NCBI GenBank assembly: GCA_022826185.1
Contig: JAJDVH010000061.1
Span: 1 to 39,333, forward strand
DNA length: 39,333 bases
Reading direction: 5' to 3'
From: Alphaproteobacteria bacterium
Lineage (GTDB): Bacteria; Pseudomonadota; Alphaproteobacteria; Bin95
Part shown: piece by piece, positions 22,833-32,871 of the stretch
Layout of the letters: every line of letters begins with the position of its first letter
Numbering within the stretch: position 1 is the stretch's first letter
The notes under the pieces: model-generated
What the model was told of the DNA's origin: nothing
Database searches by the model: none
What the model saw: only the letters and a program-made list of their open reading frames with translations
Position numbers and translations under genes: made by a program

Positions 22833-23786
22833 TCAGGCGCCGCCGCAGGCGCCGCCGCCAAGCACGCAGAATCTGGCGCAATGCACATGGTTGAGCGGGA
22901 CCGGTCCCGCAGCCTCCGACAGCGTCCCGCCCAGCTCGAAGCGCGGGTCGTAGGGCAGGAGCGTGCAAGCGACGACGACGGGCTTCGCCGCGCCCCGGCG
23001 CTTCACGACCATGCGGGAGGATGAGCACATGATATCCGCGGGAGACTTGCCGAGCGCCGCCCAGCAGGAAGTGGAGATTTCCGGCACGATGGCGCCTTCG
23101 TCCATTTCGGGAAACAGCGTCAGCGCAACCGGGTCGTCGGCGTTGCAGGTGAGGCCAAGCGTCCCGAACAGGCGGGCGTAGCCGGCGCGCGCATCGACCT
23201 CGTCCTCTCCCCAGCAGGTCCGGCCCGCTATTTCGGGCGCGAAACCGTTTTCGTCGAGCCAGGACAGCCCGGCCAGCGCCGGAGCCCAACTGCGCTCGCC
23301 GCGCTCCGTTTCGTGCAGGGCCTTCGTGTAATGGTCCAGAGAGACGCGCACGCGAAGCCGCCGGCCGTGCCGGGCCCGGAGCGCGAGCAGCGCCTCGCGA
23401 TGCTTCATCATCGGGCGCATCGCGTTGGTCAGGGTCAGCGTCTCGAAGCCGCGCCCGAGCGTGTCCGCCAGCATCGCCATGAAGGCGGGGTTCATGAACG
23501 GTTCGCCGCCGGTGAAACCGATCACGCGGGTCCCGGCGCCCGTCTGGGCGATCTCGTCCAGATATGCCGCGACTTCGCCGGCCCGGATGTAGGCCAGCCG
23601 GTCGTTGCGGGGGCTCGACTCGATGTAGCAATTGCGGCAGGCGAGGTTGCAGAGCGTCCCGGTGTTGATCCAGAGGGTTTCCAGCCGGCGCAGCGCAACC
23701 GTGGCGCGGCGGCTGCCGTCCGCAGTGAAGTCGGGATCCTGGAATTTCCCGCGGTCCGCCACGCCCGCCGGCACCGAATCCGGCAT
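22833..23786 (-). CDS. Radical SAM protein of unknown function, with Cys-rich C-terminus
   Basis: A 317-residue radical S-adenosylmethionine enzyme. The [4Fe-4S] motif is Cys46-x3-Cys50-x2-Cys53 in [16 protein letters not shown], and the SAM-binding [11 protein letters not shown] lies at 90-100. The C-terminal part holds further cysteines ([16 protein letters not shown] and the tail [15 protein letters not shown] with Cys303, Cys307 and Cys314), suggesting an auxiliary cluster as in SPASM/twitch enzymes. The substrate is unknown; no short peptide precursor gene was recognised beside it. I chose the ATG at 23786 because GGAGG lies 6 bases upstream. It is divergent from the peroxiredoxin gene. 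Confidence 0.88.
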   Translation of the reverse strand: MPDSVPAGVADRGKFQDPDFTADGSRRATVALRRLETLWINTGTLCNLACRNCYIESSPRNDRLAYIRAGEVAAYLDEIAQTGAGTRVIGFTGGEPFMNPAFMAMLADTLGRGFETLTLTNAMRPMMKHREALLALRARHGRRLRVRVSLDHYTKALHETERGERSWAPALAGLSWLDENGFAPEIAGRTCWGEDEVDARAGYARLFGTLGLTCNADDPVALTLFPEMDEGAIVPEISTSCWAALGKSPADIMCSSSRMVVKRRGAAKPVVVACTLLPYDPRFELGGTLSEAAGPVPLNHVHCARFCVLGGGACGGA

Positions 23787-23810
23787 AAGCGCCTCCGGCC
23801 AAATCGACAA

Positions 23811-23832
23811 CGGCGTTATAGAAGGAACGCCG
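23811..23832. promoter_or_regulatory. Perfect 7-bp inverted repeat in a divergent promoter region
   Basis: CGGCGTT (23811-23817) and AACGCCG (23826-23832) flank an 8-bp spacer containing ATAGAAGG. On the minus strand the left arm overlaps TATAAC, a possible -10 for the radical SAM gene, so it could be an operator. No known regulator motif was recognised. Confidence 0.4.
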
Positions 23833-23873
23833 GTCGCTATCCAGCCCGGCCGGCCCTGCTTCAATCCTTCGCC

Positions 23874-23901
23874 TTGCGCTGGCGCGGAGGGTTTTTATGG
23901 T
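23874..23901 (+). promoter_or_regulatory. Possible promoter of the peroxiredoxin gene
   Basis: TTGCGC (23874-23879) and TATGGT (23896-23901) are separated by 16 bp, and the start codon lies 29 bp beyond. The -10 hexamer is identical to that proposed for the tRNA-Arg promoter in this window. Confidence 0.4.
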
Positions 23902-23930
23902 GCGGGGATCGAATGCGAGGAGTAGCAGGC

Positions 23931-24413
23931 ATGACGATTGCTGTAGGAGACAAGGTGCCGGCGGCAACCTTGAAGGAAATGGGCGACGGCGGCCCGCAGA
24001 GCGTCGAAACCGGGGACCTGTTCGGCGGCAGGAAGGTCGTCGCCTTCTGCGTGCCGGGCGCCTTCACGCCGACCTGCTCGGCAAAGCACCTGCCGGGTTT
24101 CGTGGAGAAAGCCGGCGCAATCCGGGCGAAGGGGGTGGACGACGTCGTTTGCGTTGCGGTCAACGACCCGTTCGTCATGGGAGCCTGGGGCGAACAGCAG
24201 GGCGCCGCGGGCAAGGTCCGCATGCTCGCCGACGGCAGCGGCGATCTCGCGAAGGCGATGGGGGTCGAACTCGACCTGAGCGGCCTCGGGCTCGGCGTGC
24301 GGGCTCGCCGTTATTCGATGATCGTCGAGGATGGGACCGTCACGCAGCTGAACCTGGAGGAGGGCGGCGCCTTCGAAGTCTCCAGCGCCGAAAAGATCCT
24401 GGAACAGCTCTAA
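23931..24413 (+). CDS. Peroxiredoxin (Prx5/type II family)
   Basis: A 160-residue thioredoxin-fold peroxidase. The active site [17 protein letters not shown] has the peroxidatic Cys49; [11 protein letters not shown] and [15 protein letters not shown] are typical of the Prx5 group. Other cysteines are Cys40 and Cys74. The reaction is reduction of H2O2 or organic peroxides using glutaredoxin, glutathione or thioredoxin. GAGGAG lies upstream of the ATG at 23931. It converges on rnhA with a 4-bp overlap of stops. The association of this gene with ispH-thrB-rnhA is common in alphaproteobacteria. Confidence 0.95.
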   Translation: MTIAVGDKVPAATLKEMGDGGPQSVETGDLFGGRKVVAFCVPGAFTPTCSAKHLPGFVEKAGAIRAKGVDDVVCVAVNDPFVMGAWGEQQGAAGKVRMLADGSGDLAKAMGVELDLSGLGLGVRARRYSMIVEDGTVTQLNLEEGGAFEVSSAEKILEQL

Positions 24414-24853
24414 AGCCGGTCGCCCTCGCGCTCGGCCTGCCGGCGCGCGAGGGCGTCGACGCGCTCGTTCTCTTCATGGCCGGCATGGCCGCGGACCCAG
24501 ACCCATTCGACCTCGTGGCGGGCCGACGCCTCGTCGAGCCTCTGCCACAGGTCGGTATTCTTCACGGGTTTCCGGGCCGCGGTCCGCCAGCCATTGCGCT
24601 TCCATGCCGGCAGCCACGACCGGATGCCGTCCATCACATAGCGGCTGTCCGTCGTGAGTTGCACGGAGCAGGGCCGGGTCAGCGCTTCGAGGCCGGCGAT
24701 GGCGGCCATCAGTTCCATGCGGTTGTTCGTGGTGTGGCGGGCGCCGCCGACCAGTTCGGACTCGGTCGCGCCGCAGCGCAGCAGGGCGGCCCAGCCGCCG
24801 GGGCCCGGATTGCCGAGACAGGCGCCGTCGGTGAAGATTTCGACCCTCGTCAC
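24410..24853 (-). CDS. rnhA: Ribonuclease HI
   Basis: A 147-residue endonuclease cutting RNA in RNA-DNA hybrids. All four acidic catalytic residues are present: Asp9 in [17 protein letters not shown], Glu47 in [10 protein letters not shown], Asp69 in TTDSRYV, and Asp133 in NERVDALAR. The histidine loop is [10 protein letters not shown]. It starts inside the thrB stop (ATGA overlap), forming ispH-thrB-rnhA. Confidence 0.97.
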   Translation of the reverse strand: MTRVEIFTDGACLGNPGPGGWAALLRCGATESELVGGARHTTNNRMELMAAIAGLEALTRPCSVQLTTDSRYVMDGIRSWLPAWKRNGWRTAARKPVKNTDLWQRLDEASARHEVEWVWVRGHAGHEENERVDALARRQAEREGDRL

Positions 24854-25767
24854 GACAGCCCGTCCAGCTTGCGCAGATATTCCAGCGGGTCCTTGGGCGT
24901 CATCAGCGCGGCCGGGGCCGGATACAGCCAGTCGTGGAGGCGGGTCAGAAGGAAGCGGAGCGCCGCGCCCCGCCTGAGATGCGGCAACGCAGCCCGTTCG
25001 GCGGGTTCAAGCGGCCGGACGGCTTCGTAGCCTGCCTGCATCCCGGCGCTCGCGCGGGCGTCGAACCGCCCCTCCGGGTCCACGGTCCACGCGACCTGCG
25101 CAATGGCGAGATCGTAGGCCAGCGCATCCGTGCAGGCGAAATAGAAGTCGTAAATGCCGGAAACCGCGCCGTTCCGGAAAACCGCATTGTCCGGAAACAG
25201 GTCTGCGTGGATGGCGCCGGCCGGGAGGCCCTCGGGCCAGTGTCCGGCCAGATCCGTCAACGCCCCGGCGATGCGCCGCTCCAGGCCGGGGGCCACCTCG
25301 TCGGCGCGAGAGGATGTCAGCGCGGCGAGCCGGCGCCAGCCGTCCGGCCCCAGATCGTTGAAACGCCTGGACGAAAACCCCGCGCCCGCGAGATGAAGCC
25401 GGCCCAGCGCTTCGCCGATGGCGCGGTATGCGCCGGGGTCGCGTTCCCCCTCCAGGAAGGTCACGATCAGGGCCGTCCGCCCTTCCAGCGGCGCCAGGCT
25501 GGTTCCGTCGGAGCGGCGCACCGGGGCGGGGCAGGGCACGCCGCGAACGGCGAGGTAGTCCATCAGGTCAACGAAGAACGGCAAGTCCGCCGGATCGATC
25601 CGGGTCTCGAACAGGGTCAGCACATATCGGCCCGACGATGTTTCGAGCAGGTAGTTGGTGTTGTCGATTCCTTCCGGTATCGGCTCGAAGCGCCGCACGG
25701 CGCCCAGCCGGTAGCCGGCCAGGAACCGCTCCAGCGCGGCCTCGCCGACCGGCGTATAGACCGCCAT
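24850..25767 (-). CDS. thrB: Homoserine kinase (ThrB2, aminoglycoside-phosphotransferase fold)
   Basis: A 305-residue kinase phosphorylating L-homoserine in threonine synthesis. Features are [23 protein letters not shown] near the start, [11 protein letters not shown], the catalytic [12 protein letters not shown] with the Asp-Asn pair, and [20 protein letters not shown] with the metal-binding aspartate. The length is normal. It begins 6 bp after the ispH stop and overlaps rnhA by 4 bp. Confidence 0.96.
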   Translation of the reverse strand: MAVYTPVGEAALERFLAGYRLGAVRRFEPIPEGIDNTNYLLETSSGRYVLTLFETRIDPADLPFFVDLMDYLAVRGVPCPAPVRRSDGTSLAPLEGRTALIVTFLEGERDPGAYRAIGEALGRLHLAGAGFSSRRFNDLGPDGWRRLAALTSSRADEVAPGLERRIAGALTDLAGHWPEGLPAGAIHADLFPDNAVFRNGAVSGIYDFYFACTDALAYDLAIAQVAWTVDPEGRFDARASAGMQAGYEAVRPLEPAERAALPHLRRGAALRFLLTRLHDWLYPAPAALMTPKDPLEYLRKLDGLS

Positions 25768-25773
25768 TCAGAG

Positions 25774-26724
25774 TCAGGCCGCCAATTCGCGCGGGAGTTT
25801 GAACTTCACGGTTTCGAGCCTGTCGGTCCACTCTTCCAAGGTCACGTCGAAACGCTGCCGGCACGCTTCCACGACCTCCTCGACAAGCACTTCGGGCGCG
25901 GATGCGCCCGCGGTGATCGCCAGGACCCCGACATCGGTGAGAATCGCCCAGTCGATGTGCGCCACGCCGTCCACGAGATAGGCGCGCGGGCACCCCGCCG
26001 CCCTGGCGACTTCGACCAGGCGATTGGAATTCGAGGAGTTGCGGGATCCCAGCACGAGCACGGCGTCCGCGCCGGGAACCGCGGCCTTGACCGCCGCCTG
26101 CCGGTTGGTCGTGGCGTAGCAGATATCCTCGCGCCTCGGCTCGTGCAGGTCGGGGAACCGCGCGCGCAGCGCCTCGATGATCTCGGCGGTATCGTCCACC
26201 GAAAGCGTCGTCTGCGTCACATAGGCAAGTTCGCGGTCCGCCGGCGGTTCGACCCGCTGCGCTTCATCGACGGTCTGGACCAGCTCGACGGCCCCTTCCG
26301 GCAACTGTCCCATCGTGCCCACGACTTCCGGATGGCCGGCATGGCCGATCAGGAGCAGATGCCGCCCCGCCGCGAAATGCCGCTCGGCTTCCCGATGGAT
26401 CTTGCTGACCAGCGGGCAGGTGGCGTCGATGTAGTGGAGTTCGCGCTGCCGCGCTTCCTCGGGAACGGATTTCGGCACGCCATGCGCGGAGAAGACCACG
26501 GGCACGTCGTCCGGGACCTCGTCCAGCTCCTCGACGAAAACGGCGCCCTTGTCCTCGAGTGTCCGGACGACGAACCGGTTGTGGACGATCTCGTGTCGCA
26601 CGTAGACAGGTCCGCCGTAGCGTTCGAGCGCCGCCTCCACAATCTGGATCGCGCGAACCACGCCCGCGCAGAAGCCGCGGGGGCCGACAAGGCGAACGGT
26701 GAGAGCGGGTTTTTCGGTCGTCAT
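25774..26724 (-). CDS. ispH: 4-hydroxy-3-methylbut-2-enyl diphosphate reductase
   Basis: A 316-residue iron-sulfur enzyme of the non-mevalonate isoprenoid pathway, reducing HMBPP to IPP and DMAPP. The three cluster ligands are Cys19 ([12 protein letters not shown]), Cys103 ([11 protein letters not shown]) and Cys202 ([10 protein letters not shown]). Also present are [24 protein letters not shown] and [14 protein letters not shown]. It is first of the unit ispH-thrB-rnhA. Its start is divergent from the lipoprotein gene across 75 bp containing a perfect palindrome. Confidence 0.97.
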   Translation of the reverse strand: MTTEKPALTVRLVGPRGFCAGVVRAIQIVEAALERYGGPVYVRHEIVHNRFVVRTLEDKGAVFVEELDEVPDDVPVVFSAHGVPKSVPEEARQRELHYIDATCPLVSKIHREAERHFAAGRHLLLIGHAGHPEVVGTMGQLPEGAVELVQTVDEAQRVEPPADRELAYVTQTTLSVDDTAEIIEALRARFPDLHEPRREDICYATTNRQAAVKAAVPGADAVLVLGSRNSSNSNRLVEVARAAGCPRAYLVDGVAHIDWAILTDVGVLAITAGASAPEVLVEEVVEACRQRFDVTLEEWTDRLETVKFKLPRELAA

Positions 26725-26756
26725 TGTGCGTGCCTCCCGTCCGTTCTAAGGTCGGC

Positions 26757-26773
26757 GATGCGCATGGCGCATC
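26757..26773. promoter_or_regulatory. Perfect palindrome in the ispH/lipoprotein divergent gap
   Basis: GATGCGC (26757-26763) and GCGCATC (26767-26773) are exact inverted repeats separated by ATG. It sits midway between the two divergent starts and may be an operator. No regulator is known for it. Confidence 0.4.
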
Positions 26774-26799
26774 ACCGAACCTAATCCAGAGGCCGGCCG

Positions 26800-27333
26800 A
26801 TGGCGAGAAGATTTGCGGTCCGGGCCGGACTATTGGCTGCGGCGTTTTCTTTGTTGGGCGCCTGTTCCATGTTCGAGGGAACGAGCGTTTCCTGCCCGAC
26901 GATCGGCGTGCTCGACTATTCGGGAAACATGACAAGGTTCAGGAGCGGCGGTCAACGCGACCTGACGGATATCGAGTTTCAGGCCCAGATCGGGAGCCTG
27001 GCCGCCGAATGCAGCTTCGACAACGACACGAGGACCGGTACGGTCGATCTCGACATCGTATTTCGAGGCCAGCGCGGACCCGCCAGCTCGGCGGCGCAGG
27101 ATAATTTCGGCTATTTCGTTGCGGTGGTCGATCCGGACGGCGAAGTGGCGGCCCGGACGGCGTTTTCGGTGCAGGTCGACTTCGACGGGGGCAGGACGGA
27201 GGCCACGCAGGAGGAGACGCTGGTCCTAGACGTCCCGATCGGGGAAAACAGGTCGTTCGCGGCCTACCGCGTCTATGTCGGAATGCAGCTGACCAAGGAT
27301 CAGTTCGACCGCAATCTGGGCGGCGGCCGCTAG
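26800..27333 (+). CDS. Conserved lipoprotein of unknown function
   Basis: 177 residues with an N-terminal signal: Arg-rich start, hydrophobic AGLLAAAFSLLGAC and a lipobox LLGAC with Cys22 as the lipidated residue. The mature part is probably beta-rich (alternating strands around FQAQIGSLAAECSFD, TVDLDIVF, NFGYFVAVVD and AFSVQVDF) and ends in a charged stretch. It would be anchored in the envelope. Hypothetical lipoproteins of this pattern are common in alphaproteobacteria; no function can be given. The ATG at 26800 is well placed. It converges on the MntR-PtrB fusion with a 4-bp overlap. Confidence 0.85.
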   Translation: MARRFAVRAGLLAAAFSLLGACSMFEGTSVSCPTIGVLDYSGNMTRFRSGGQRDLTDIEFQAQIGSLAAECSFDNDTRTGTVDLDIVFRGQRGPASSAAQDNFGYFVAVVDPDGEVAARTAFSVQVDFDGGRTEATQEETLVLDVPIGENRSFAAYRVYVGMQLTKDQFDRNLGGGR

Positions 27334-29849
27334 TCGGTTATCCCGAAGCGGCTCAGCGCGAAGGCGTACAGTTCCGCCAGTTCGTGCAATGTCTCGAAGC
27401 GGCCCGACGCGCCGCCATGTCCGGCCGTCATGTTCGTCCGCAACAGCAGCACGGGGTCGCCTTCGACCGTGTCCCGGAGCGCGGCAATCCATTTCGCCGG
27501 CTCCCAGTAGGTGACCCGCGGATCGGAGATGCCCGCCGTCGCGAAAATGTCCGGATAGGGCGCTGCCGCGACATTCTCGTAGGGGCTGTAGGCGGCAATG
27601 CGCCGGAACGCCTCCTCGTCCTCGACCGGATTGCCCCATTCCGGCCATTCCGGCGGCGTCAGCGGCAGGGAGGGGTCGGACATGGTGTTGAGCACATCGA
27701 CGAACGGCACTTCGGCCAGCACCGCCCTGAACAGGTCCGGCGCCCGGTTGGCCGCCGCGCCGACGAGCAGGCCGCCGGCGCTGCCGCCATGCGCGACGAT
27801 GCCCCCGGCATAGCCTTCGGCCTCCAGGTGGCGTCCGGCCGCGACGAAATCGTCGAAGCTGTTGGTCTTGCCCGCGAGCTTGCCGGCCAGGTACCACCGG
27901 TAGCCGCGGTCCGTCCCGCCCCTGATATGGGCGATGGCATAGACGAATCCCCGGTCGACGAGGCTCAGCCTCGAAGTCGAGAACGCAGCGGGGATCGATA
28001 TGCCGTAAGCGCCGTAGCCGTAGAGGAGGCAGGGCGGCGGCGGCGAGAATTCGAGATCGGCGCGATAGAGCAGGGTGACGGGCACGTCCTCGCCGTCGGG
28101 CGCGGTCGCCATCAGCCGGCGCGTGCGGTAGTCCCCGGGGTCGTGGCCGCTCGGCACTTCCTGCTTGCGCAGCAGCCGGCGCGTCCGACTGGCCATGTCG
28201 TAGTCATAGACATGCGCCGGCGTGGTCGGCGAGGCATAGGAGAAGCGCAGCGTGTCGGTTGCATATTCGAAGCCGGGCAGGATGCCGAGCGCGTAGGCCT
28301 CCTCCTCGAAGGCGATGGCGTGTTCCTCGCCGGTTTCCATCGCCCGCACGACGATCCGGGGCAGCCCGTCCTCGCGCTCCAGGCGCACCATCCAGTCCCG
28401 GAACAGCAGCAGCTGCAGGATGAGGCGTCCCGGCCGGTGCGGCACAAGGTCTTCCCACGCTCCAGGGTCCGGGGCGTCGAAGGGAGCGGCGGCGATGCGG
28501 AAATCCTCGGCCTTGCGGTCGTTGGTGAGGATCAGCAGCCGAGCGCCTTGATCTCCCAGCGAATATTCGACATCCGCGCGCCGGGCGGCGACAAGGCGCG
28601 GCGGGCTCTCGGGCCGGTCCGCATCGACCAGCCGGATTTCGCCGCTCGTGTGGTCATGCGAATCCAGGAGGATGAACCGGCCGCTCTCGGTCTTGCCGAC
28701 ACCGAGGAAGAAACCGGGGTCGGGTTCCTCATACACCAGCTCGGGCTCGCCTCCGAGACTGCGGCGGTAAACCCAACGGGGCCGCGCATTGTCGTCCTTC
28801 ACGGTGTAGAAAACGGTCCGGCCGTCATTCGCCCAGACGACATCGCCCGCCGTCCGCTCGACCCTGTCTGCGAGATCCGCGCCGCTGGCGGCGTCCCGGA
28901 AGGCGAGCGTGTAGTCTTCGGAACCGGCGAGATCGACCGTGTAGGCGATCAGCCTGTGGTCCGGGCTGTGGGCGCAGGCGGCGATGCGGCAATAGGGCTG
29001 GCCTTCCGCCAGCAGGTTGCCGTCGAGCAGCACCGTCTCCTCGCCGCCGCCGTCCTGCCGGCAGAAGATCGGATGCTCGCCGCCGGTCACGAACCGGGTG
29101 TAGTAGGCGAACGGCCCGTCGGGCGCAGGCGCCGTGGTGTCGTCCTCCTTGATCCTGGCGCGCATCTCCTGCACGAGCCGCTCCTGCAGGCCGCGCAGCG
29201 GCTCCATGACCGCCTGCGTGTATTCGTTCTCCGCCTCCAGATGCTCCCGGATGTCGTCGGGGAGAACGGCAGGGTCGCGCATGGCCTCCTGCCAGTTCTC
29301 GGCCCGGAGCCAGGCATAGGGGTCGGTGCGCTCCTGCCCGTGCTGGGCGATGCTGTGCGCCCGCCGCTCGGCTATCGGCGGGCTTGCGGCGGGGTCTCCC
29401 TCGCTGATGCGGGTAAAGGCCCGCAATGTCTCCTCGCTGACATGGTGTTCGATGCCTTCGGCGTCGCGCCGCGCGGTCTCGTCGCTGACGCCGATGGTCT
29501 TCAGGAAATCCAGCACGATCTGGTGGCGCCGGCGCGAGCGCAGCGCCATCTTGCGGCCCCTGCCGGTGAGGAAGATCGAGCGGTAGGGCCGGGTCGTCAC
29601 CAGTCCGTCGCGCTGCAGGCGGGCGACCGCCTTGCTGGCCGTCATGTGGGTCACGCCCATGCGCCGCGCGATCTCGACGAGGCGGGCCTCGCCGTTCGCC
29701 TCGATCAGGTCGTCGATCAGCTCGACATAGTCTTCCGCGAGTTCCTTGCGCCGCGCGCGCCGGGTGTGGGTGAACACGGCAGCCTGGCGCTCCGCGTCCC
29801 CCAGCGCTTCGTCGGCATCGTCGCGCTCGTCATCCTGCCGGCCGTTCAT
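27330..29849 (-). CDS. In-frame fusion of MntR (DtxR-type regulator) and oligopeptidase B
   Basis: An 839-residue protein of two complete parts. Residues 1-148 are an MntR-type manganese-responsive repressor: winged helix at about 53-95 (LVEIARRMGVTHMTASKAVARLQ) and the six metal ligands expected from B. subtilis MntR, Asp40, Glu43, His109, Glu131, Glu134 and His135, at matching spacing. Residues of about 156-839 are an S9A oligopeptidase B: PPIAERRAHSIAQHG and DPYAWLRAENW open the propeller, and the catalytic triad is Ser690 (HGGSAGG), Asp776 (GISDPRV) and His811 (MTAGHGG), spaced as in E. coli PtrB. Oligopeptidase B cleaves short peptides after Lys or Arg. There is no stop, and no ATG, GTG or TTG in frame at the junction (about 29405-29370), so separate translation looks impossible; GAGGGAG there may be a leftover Shine-Dalgarno site. 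The start is the ATG at 29849, with AGGTGG upstream. It lies downstream of polA. Confidence 0.88.
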   Translation of the reverse strand: MNGRQDDERDDADEALGDAERQAAVFTHTRRARRKELAEDYVELIDDLIEANGEARLVEIARRMGVTHMTASKAVARLQRDGLVTTRPYRSIFLTGRGRKMALRSRRRHQIVLDFLKTIGVSDETARRDAEGIEHHVSEETLRAFTRISEGDPAASPPIAERRAHSIAQHGQERTDPYAWLRAENWQEAMRDPAVLPDDIREHLEAENEYTQAVMEPLRGLQERLVQEMRARIKEDDTTAPAPDGPFAYYTRFVTGGEHPIFCRQDGGGEETVLLDGNLLAEGQPYCRIAACAHSPDHRLIAYTVDLAGSEDYTLAFRDAASGADLADRVERTAGDVVWANDGRTVFYTVKDDNARPRWVYRRSLGGEPELVYEEPDPGFFLGVGKTESGRFILLDSHDHTSGEIRLVDADRPESPPRLVAARRADVEYSLGDQGARLLILTNDRKAEDFRIAAAPFDAPDPGAWEDLVPHRPGRLILQLLLFRDWMVRLEREDGLPRIVVRAMETGEEHAIAFEEEAYALGILPGFEYATDTLRFSYASPTTPAHVYDYDMASRTRRLLRKQEVPSGHDPGDYRTRRLMATAPDGEDVPVTLLYRADLEFSPPPPCLLYGYGAYGISIPAAFSTSRLSLVDRGFVYAIAHIRGGTDRGYRWYLAGKLAGKTNSFDDFVAAGRHLEAEGYAGGIVAHGGSAGGLLVGAAANRAPDLFRAVLAEVPFVDVLNTMSDPSLPLTPPEWPEWGNPVEDEEAFRRIAAYSPYENVAAAPYPDIFATAGISDPRVTYWEPAKWIAALRDTVEGDPVLLLRTNMTAGHGGASGRFETLHELAELYAFALSRFGITD

Positions 29850-29900
29850 CACCCGCCACCTATGACGGAAGCGCACGCTCCGGGCAAGCGAATCGCCGGG

Positions 29901-32618
29901 TTAATGCGAGTCGGCCCAGTTGTCCGCCGCCCCGGTCTCGACCACCAGCGGCACCGCAAGCTCCGCCGCGCTTTCCATCGCCGCGGCGACGCAGGCGCGG
30001 GTCTCCTCGACCTCGGCCTCCGGCACCTCGAACAGCAGTTCGTCATGGACCTGGAGGATCATGCGCGCCTTCAGGCCCGCCGCCTCCAGGGCCGGGGGAA
30101 CCCGCAGCATGGCGCGCTTGATGATGTCCGCAGCCGAGCCCTGGAGAGGCGCGTTGATCGCCGCGCGCTCGCCGAAGCCGCGCCGCGCGGGGTTCTTGTC
30201 GGAGATGTAGGGCGTCCGGCATTTCCGCCCGAATATGGTCGGGACATAGCCGTGCTTGCGCGCGAACGACCGCGCCCGGCCCATATAGTCGCGGATGCCG
30301 GGATAGCGCTCGAAATAGGCGTCGATATAGGCCCGCGCCTCGCCCTGGGGGATCGCAAGCTGGCGCGAGAGGCCGAAGGGCGAAATCCCGTAAATGATGC
30401 CGAAATTGATCGCCTTGGCCCGCCGGCGGGTCATCGGGTCCATGCCCTGCACCGGCTGCCCGAACACCTGCGAGGCGGTGAGCGCGTGGATGTCGAGGCC
30501 GGCATGGAACGCATCCCTCAGCGGCTCGATCTCGGCCACGTGGGCCAGCAGGCGCAGCTCGATCTGCGAATAGTCGGCGCTGACGAGCACATGGCCCGGT
30601 TCGGCAATGAAGGCGCGGCGGATCTTCCGGCCTTCCTCGGTGCGCACCGGAATGTTCTGGAGGTTGGGGTCGTTGGAGGAGAGGCGGCCTGTGCCGGCGA
30701 CCGTCTGGGAGAAGGAGGTATGCACGCGCTGCGTGCCGGGATGGGCCGCTGCGGCCAGCGCTTCCGTGTAGGTGCTGCGCAGTTTCGAGAGCTGGCGCCA
30801 GTCGAGCACCCTGGCCGGCAGGTCGTGACCCTGCGCGCGCAGGTCCTCCAGGATTTCGGCGCCCGTTGCATAGGCCCCGGTCTTGCCCTTCTTTCCGCCG
30901 GGAAGGCTCATCTCGTCGAACAGGATTTCGCCGAGCTGCCTGGGAGAGCCGATATTGAAGGACCGCCCGGCAAGGCCGTGAATTTCCTGCTCAAGGTCGC
31001 CGATGCGCCGCGCGAAATCCTTGGAGAGGGCGTTCAGCGCCGCGACATCGACCTTGATGCCGGCATTCTCCATGTCGGCGAGCACAGGGATCAGCGGACG
31101 TTCGATGGTCTCATAGACCGCCGCCATGCGCTCCTCGCGCAGGCGCGGGCGCAGGATTCCGTGCAGTCTGAGCGTGATGTCGGCGTCTTCGGCCGCATAG
31201 TCGAGCGCCTTGTCGAGCGCCACCTTGTCGAAGGTGACGGCGTTCCGCCCCTTGCCGCAGACGCTTTCGTAGCTGATGCATTCATGGTCGAGATACAGGC
31301 GCGCAAGCTCGTCCATGCCATGTTTGTGGCTGGAGCCGTAGAGCACGTATGAGAGCACCATCGTGTCGTCGATGGGCGACACGCGAATGCCATGCGGCGC
31401 CAAGACTTCCATGTCGTATTTTATGTTCTGCCCGACCTTCAGCACGGCGTCGGAGGCAAGCAGCGGCTGCAGGATCGCAAGCGCCGTTTCGGGGGCAAGC
31501 TGTTGCGGCGCGCCGGTCTCCAGAAGCTCCGCCGTCTGGCTGTGGCCGACGGGGATGTAGCAGGCCTTGCCCGGCGCCACCGCCAGCGACAGGCCGACCA
31601 GGCGCGCGCGCTGCGCATCGAGGCTGTCCGTTTCCGTGTCGACGGCGACGATTCCGGCTTCGAAACCCGCCTCGACCCAACGCCTTAGCGCCTCCTCCTC
31701 GGTAACGAGTTCGTACTCGGCCTCAACCGGGGCGGCCGGCTGCTCCTCCTCGCCGCCGCCGCCGAGGCGGGCGAGGATCGAGGCGAAGCCCTGCTCCTCA
31801 AGGAAGGGCCTGAGCAGCGCCGGATCCAGACCCGGCACGGCGAAGGCATCCAGGTCTTCCGTGACCGGCGCATCGTCGTCCAGCAGCACGAGCTTCCGGG
31901 AGACGCGCGCCTGACCGGCGAATTCGATCAGGTTGGCGCGGCGCTTGGGCTGGCGGATTTCGTCGGCCCGCGCGAGCAGCGTGTCGAGATCGCCATACTC
32001 GCCGATCAGCTGCGCCGCCGTCTTGACGCCGATGCCGGGCACGCCCGGCACATTGTCGCTGGAATCGCCGGCAAGCGCCTGTACTTCCACCACCTTCTCA
32101 GGCGGCACGCCGAAGCGCTCGATCACTTCCGCCTCGCCGATCCTGCGCTGCTTCACCGGGTCGAGAAGCGAGATGCGCTCGTCCACGAGCTGCATCAGGT
32201 CCTTGTCGGAGGAGACGATGGTGACCTCCGCGCCCAGCGCCGCCGCCCGGCGGGCATAGGTCGCGATGATGTCGTCGGCCTCGTAGCCCGGCAGTTCGGC
32301 GACCTGGAGGTTCAGCGCCCTGACGGCCTCCCGGATCAAGGAGAATTGCGGCACGAGTTCGGGCGGCGGGTCGGGGCGGTTCGCCTTGTATTCGGGGTAG
32401 ATGTCGTTGCGGAAGGTCGTGCGGGCCACGTCGAACACGACCGCGATCCGGTCTGCATCCGTGTCCTCGACCAGCCGCATCAGCATGGCGGTGAAGCCGT
32501 AAACCGCGTTGACGGGCGTGCCGTCCGGGCGCGTCATGGGCGGCAGGGCGTGGAAGGCGCGGAAGATGTAGCCGGAGCCGTCGACCAGGAAGACGTGGCG
32601 CGGCGCGCTCGCGTTCAA
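29901..32618 (-). CDS. polA: DNA polymerase I
   Basis: A 905-residue, three-domain enzyme for Okazaki fragment processing and repair. Residues of about 1-300 are the 5' nuclease ([58 protein letters not shown]). The 3'-5' proofreading domain has [12 protein letters not shown], and the polymerase domain has [43 protein letters not shown] and the catalytic [11 protein letters not shown]. Proofreading residues appear intact. The start is a TTG at 32618 overlapping the zinc-finger stop (TTGA); no clear Shine-Dalgarno site, so translation is probably coupled. Confidence 0.97.
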   Translation of the reverse strand: MNASAPRHVFLVDGSGYIFRAFHALPPMTRPDGTPVNAVYGFTAMLMRLVEDTDADRIAVVFDVARTTFRNDIYPEYKANRPDPPPELVPQFSLIREAVRALNLQVAELPGYEADDIIATYARRAAALGAEVTIVSSDKDLMQLVDERISLLDPVKQRRIGEAEVIERFGVPPEKVVEVQALAGDSSDNVPGVPGIGVKTAAQLIGEYGDLDTLLARADEIRQPKRRANLIEFAGQARVSRKLVLLDDDAPVTEDLDAFAVPGLDPALLRPFLEEQGFASILARLGGGGEEEQPAAPVEAEYELVTEEEALRRWVEAGFEAGIVAVDTETDSLDAQRARLVGLSLAVAPGKACYIPVGHSQTAELLETGAPQQLAPETALAILQPLLASDAVLKVGQNIKYDMEVLAPHGIRVSPIDDTMVLSYVLYGSSHKHGMDELARLYLDHECISYESVCGKGRNAVTFDKVALDKALDYAAEDADITLRLHGILRPRLREERMAAVYETIERPLIPVLADMENAGIKVDVAALNALSKDFARRIGDLEQEIHGLAGRSFNIGSPRQLGEILFDEMSLPGGKKGKTGAYATGAEILEDLRAQGHDLPARVLDWRQLSKLRSTYTEALAAAAHPGTQRVHTSFSQTVAGTGRLSSNDPNLQNIPVRTEEGRKIRRAFIAEPGHVLVSADYSQIELRLLAHVAEIEPLRDAFHAGLDIHALTASQVFGQPVQGMDPMTRRRAKAINFGIIYGISPFGLSRQLAIPQGEARAYIDAYFERYPGIRDYMGRARSFARKHGYVPTIFGRKCRTPYISDKNPARRGFGERAAINAPLQGSAADIIKRAMLRVPPALEAAGLKARMILQVHDELLFEVPEAEVEETRACVAAAMESAAELAVPLVVETGAADNWADSH

Positions 32619-32794
32619 TGCGCGGCGCGGAGTTCGACTCCGTCCTTCAGCACGAAACGCCGGCCGCAATAGGGGCAATCCACCCGGCCTTCGCTGTCCA
32701 GATGAAGATAGACGCGGGGGTGGCCGAGCGCGCCGCCGCCGCCGTCGCAGGCAATCGCGGCCTCCTCGACCTCAATCGTCTCCGGCGGTTCCAT
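32615..32794 (-). CDS. Small CHCC-type zinc-finger domain protein (NDUFS6-like)
   Basis: A 59-residue protein starting [21 protein letters not shown]. The pattern [15 protein letters not shown], then [11 protein letters not shown], gives the Cys-His-Cys-Cys zinc ligands of the small zf-CHCC family related to mitochondrial complex I subunit NDUFS6. Bacterial members are widespread in alphaproteobacteria and of unknown role. I chose the ATG at 32794 because GGGGAA is 7 bases upstream; an ATG five codons earlier (32809) is possible. It precedes polA with a 4-bp overlap. Confidence 0.9.
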   Translation of the reverse strand: MEPPETIEVEEAAIACDGGGGALGHPRVYLHLDSEGRVDCPYCGRRFVLKDGVELRAAH

Positions 32795-32871
32795 CGGCGC
32801 TTCCCCCATGCTGTCCGAACCAGGCGGGGATGATAGCGAAGCCCCCCCGGCGCGCAATATGCGGGGCGCGA

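Noticed and set aside
27384-31352. Plus-strand open frame of 1322 codons
   Set aside because: Antisense to the MntR-oligopeptidase B fusion and polA; composition is typical of a shadow frame and no domain is visible.
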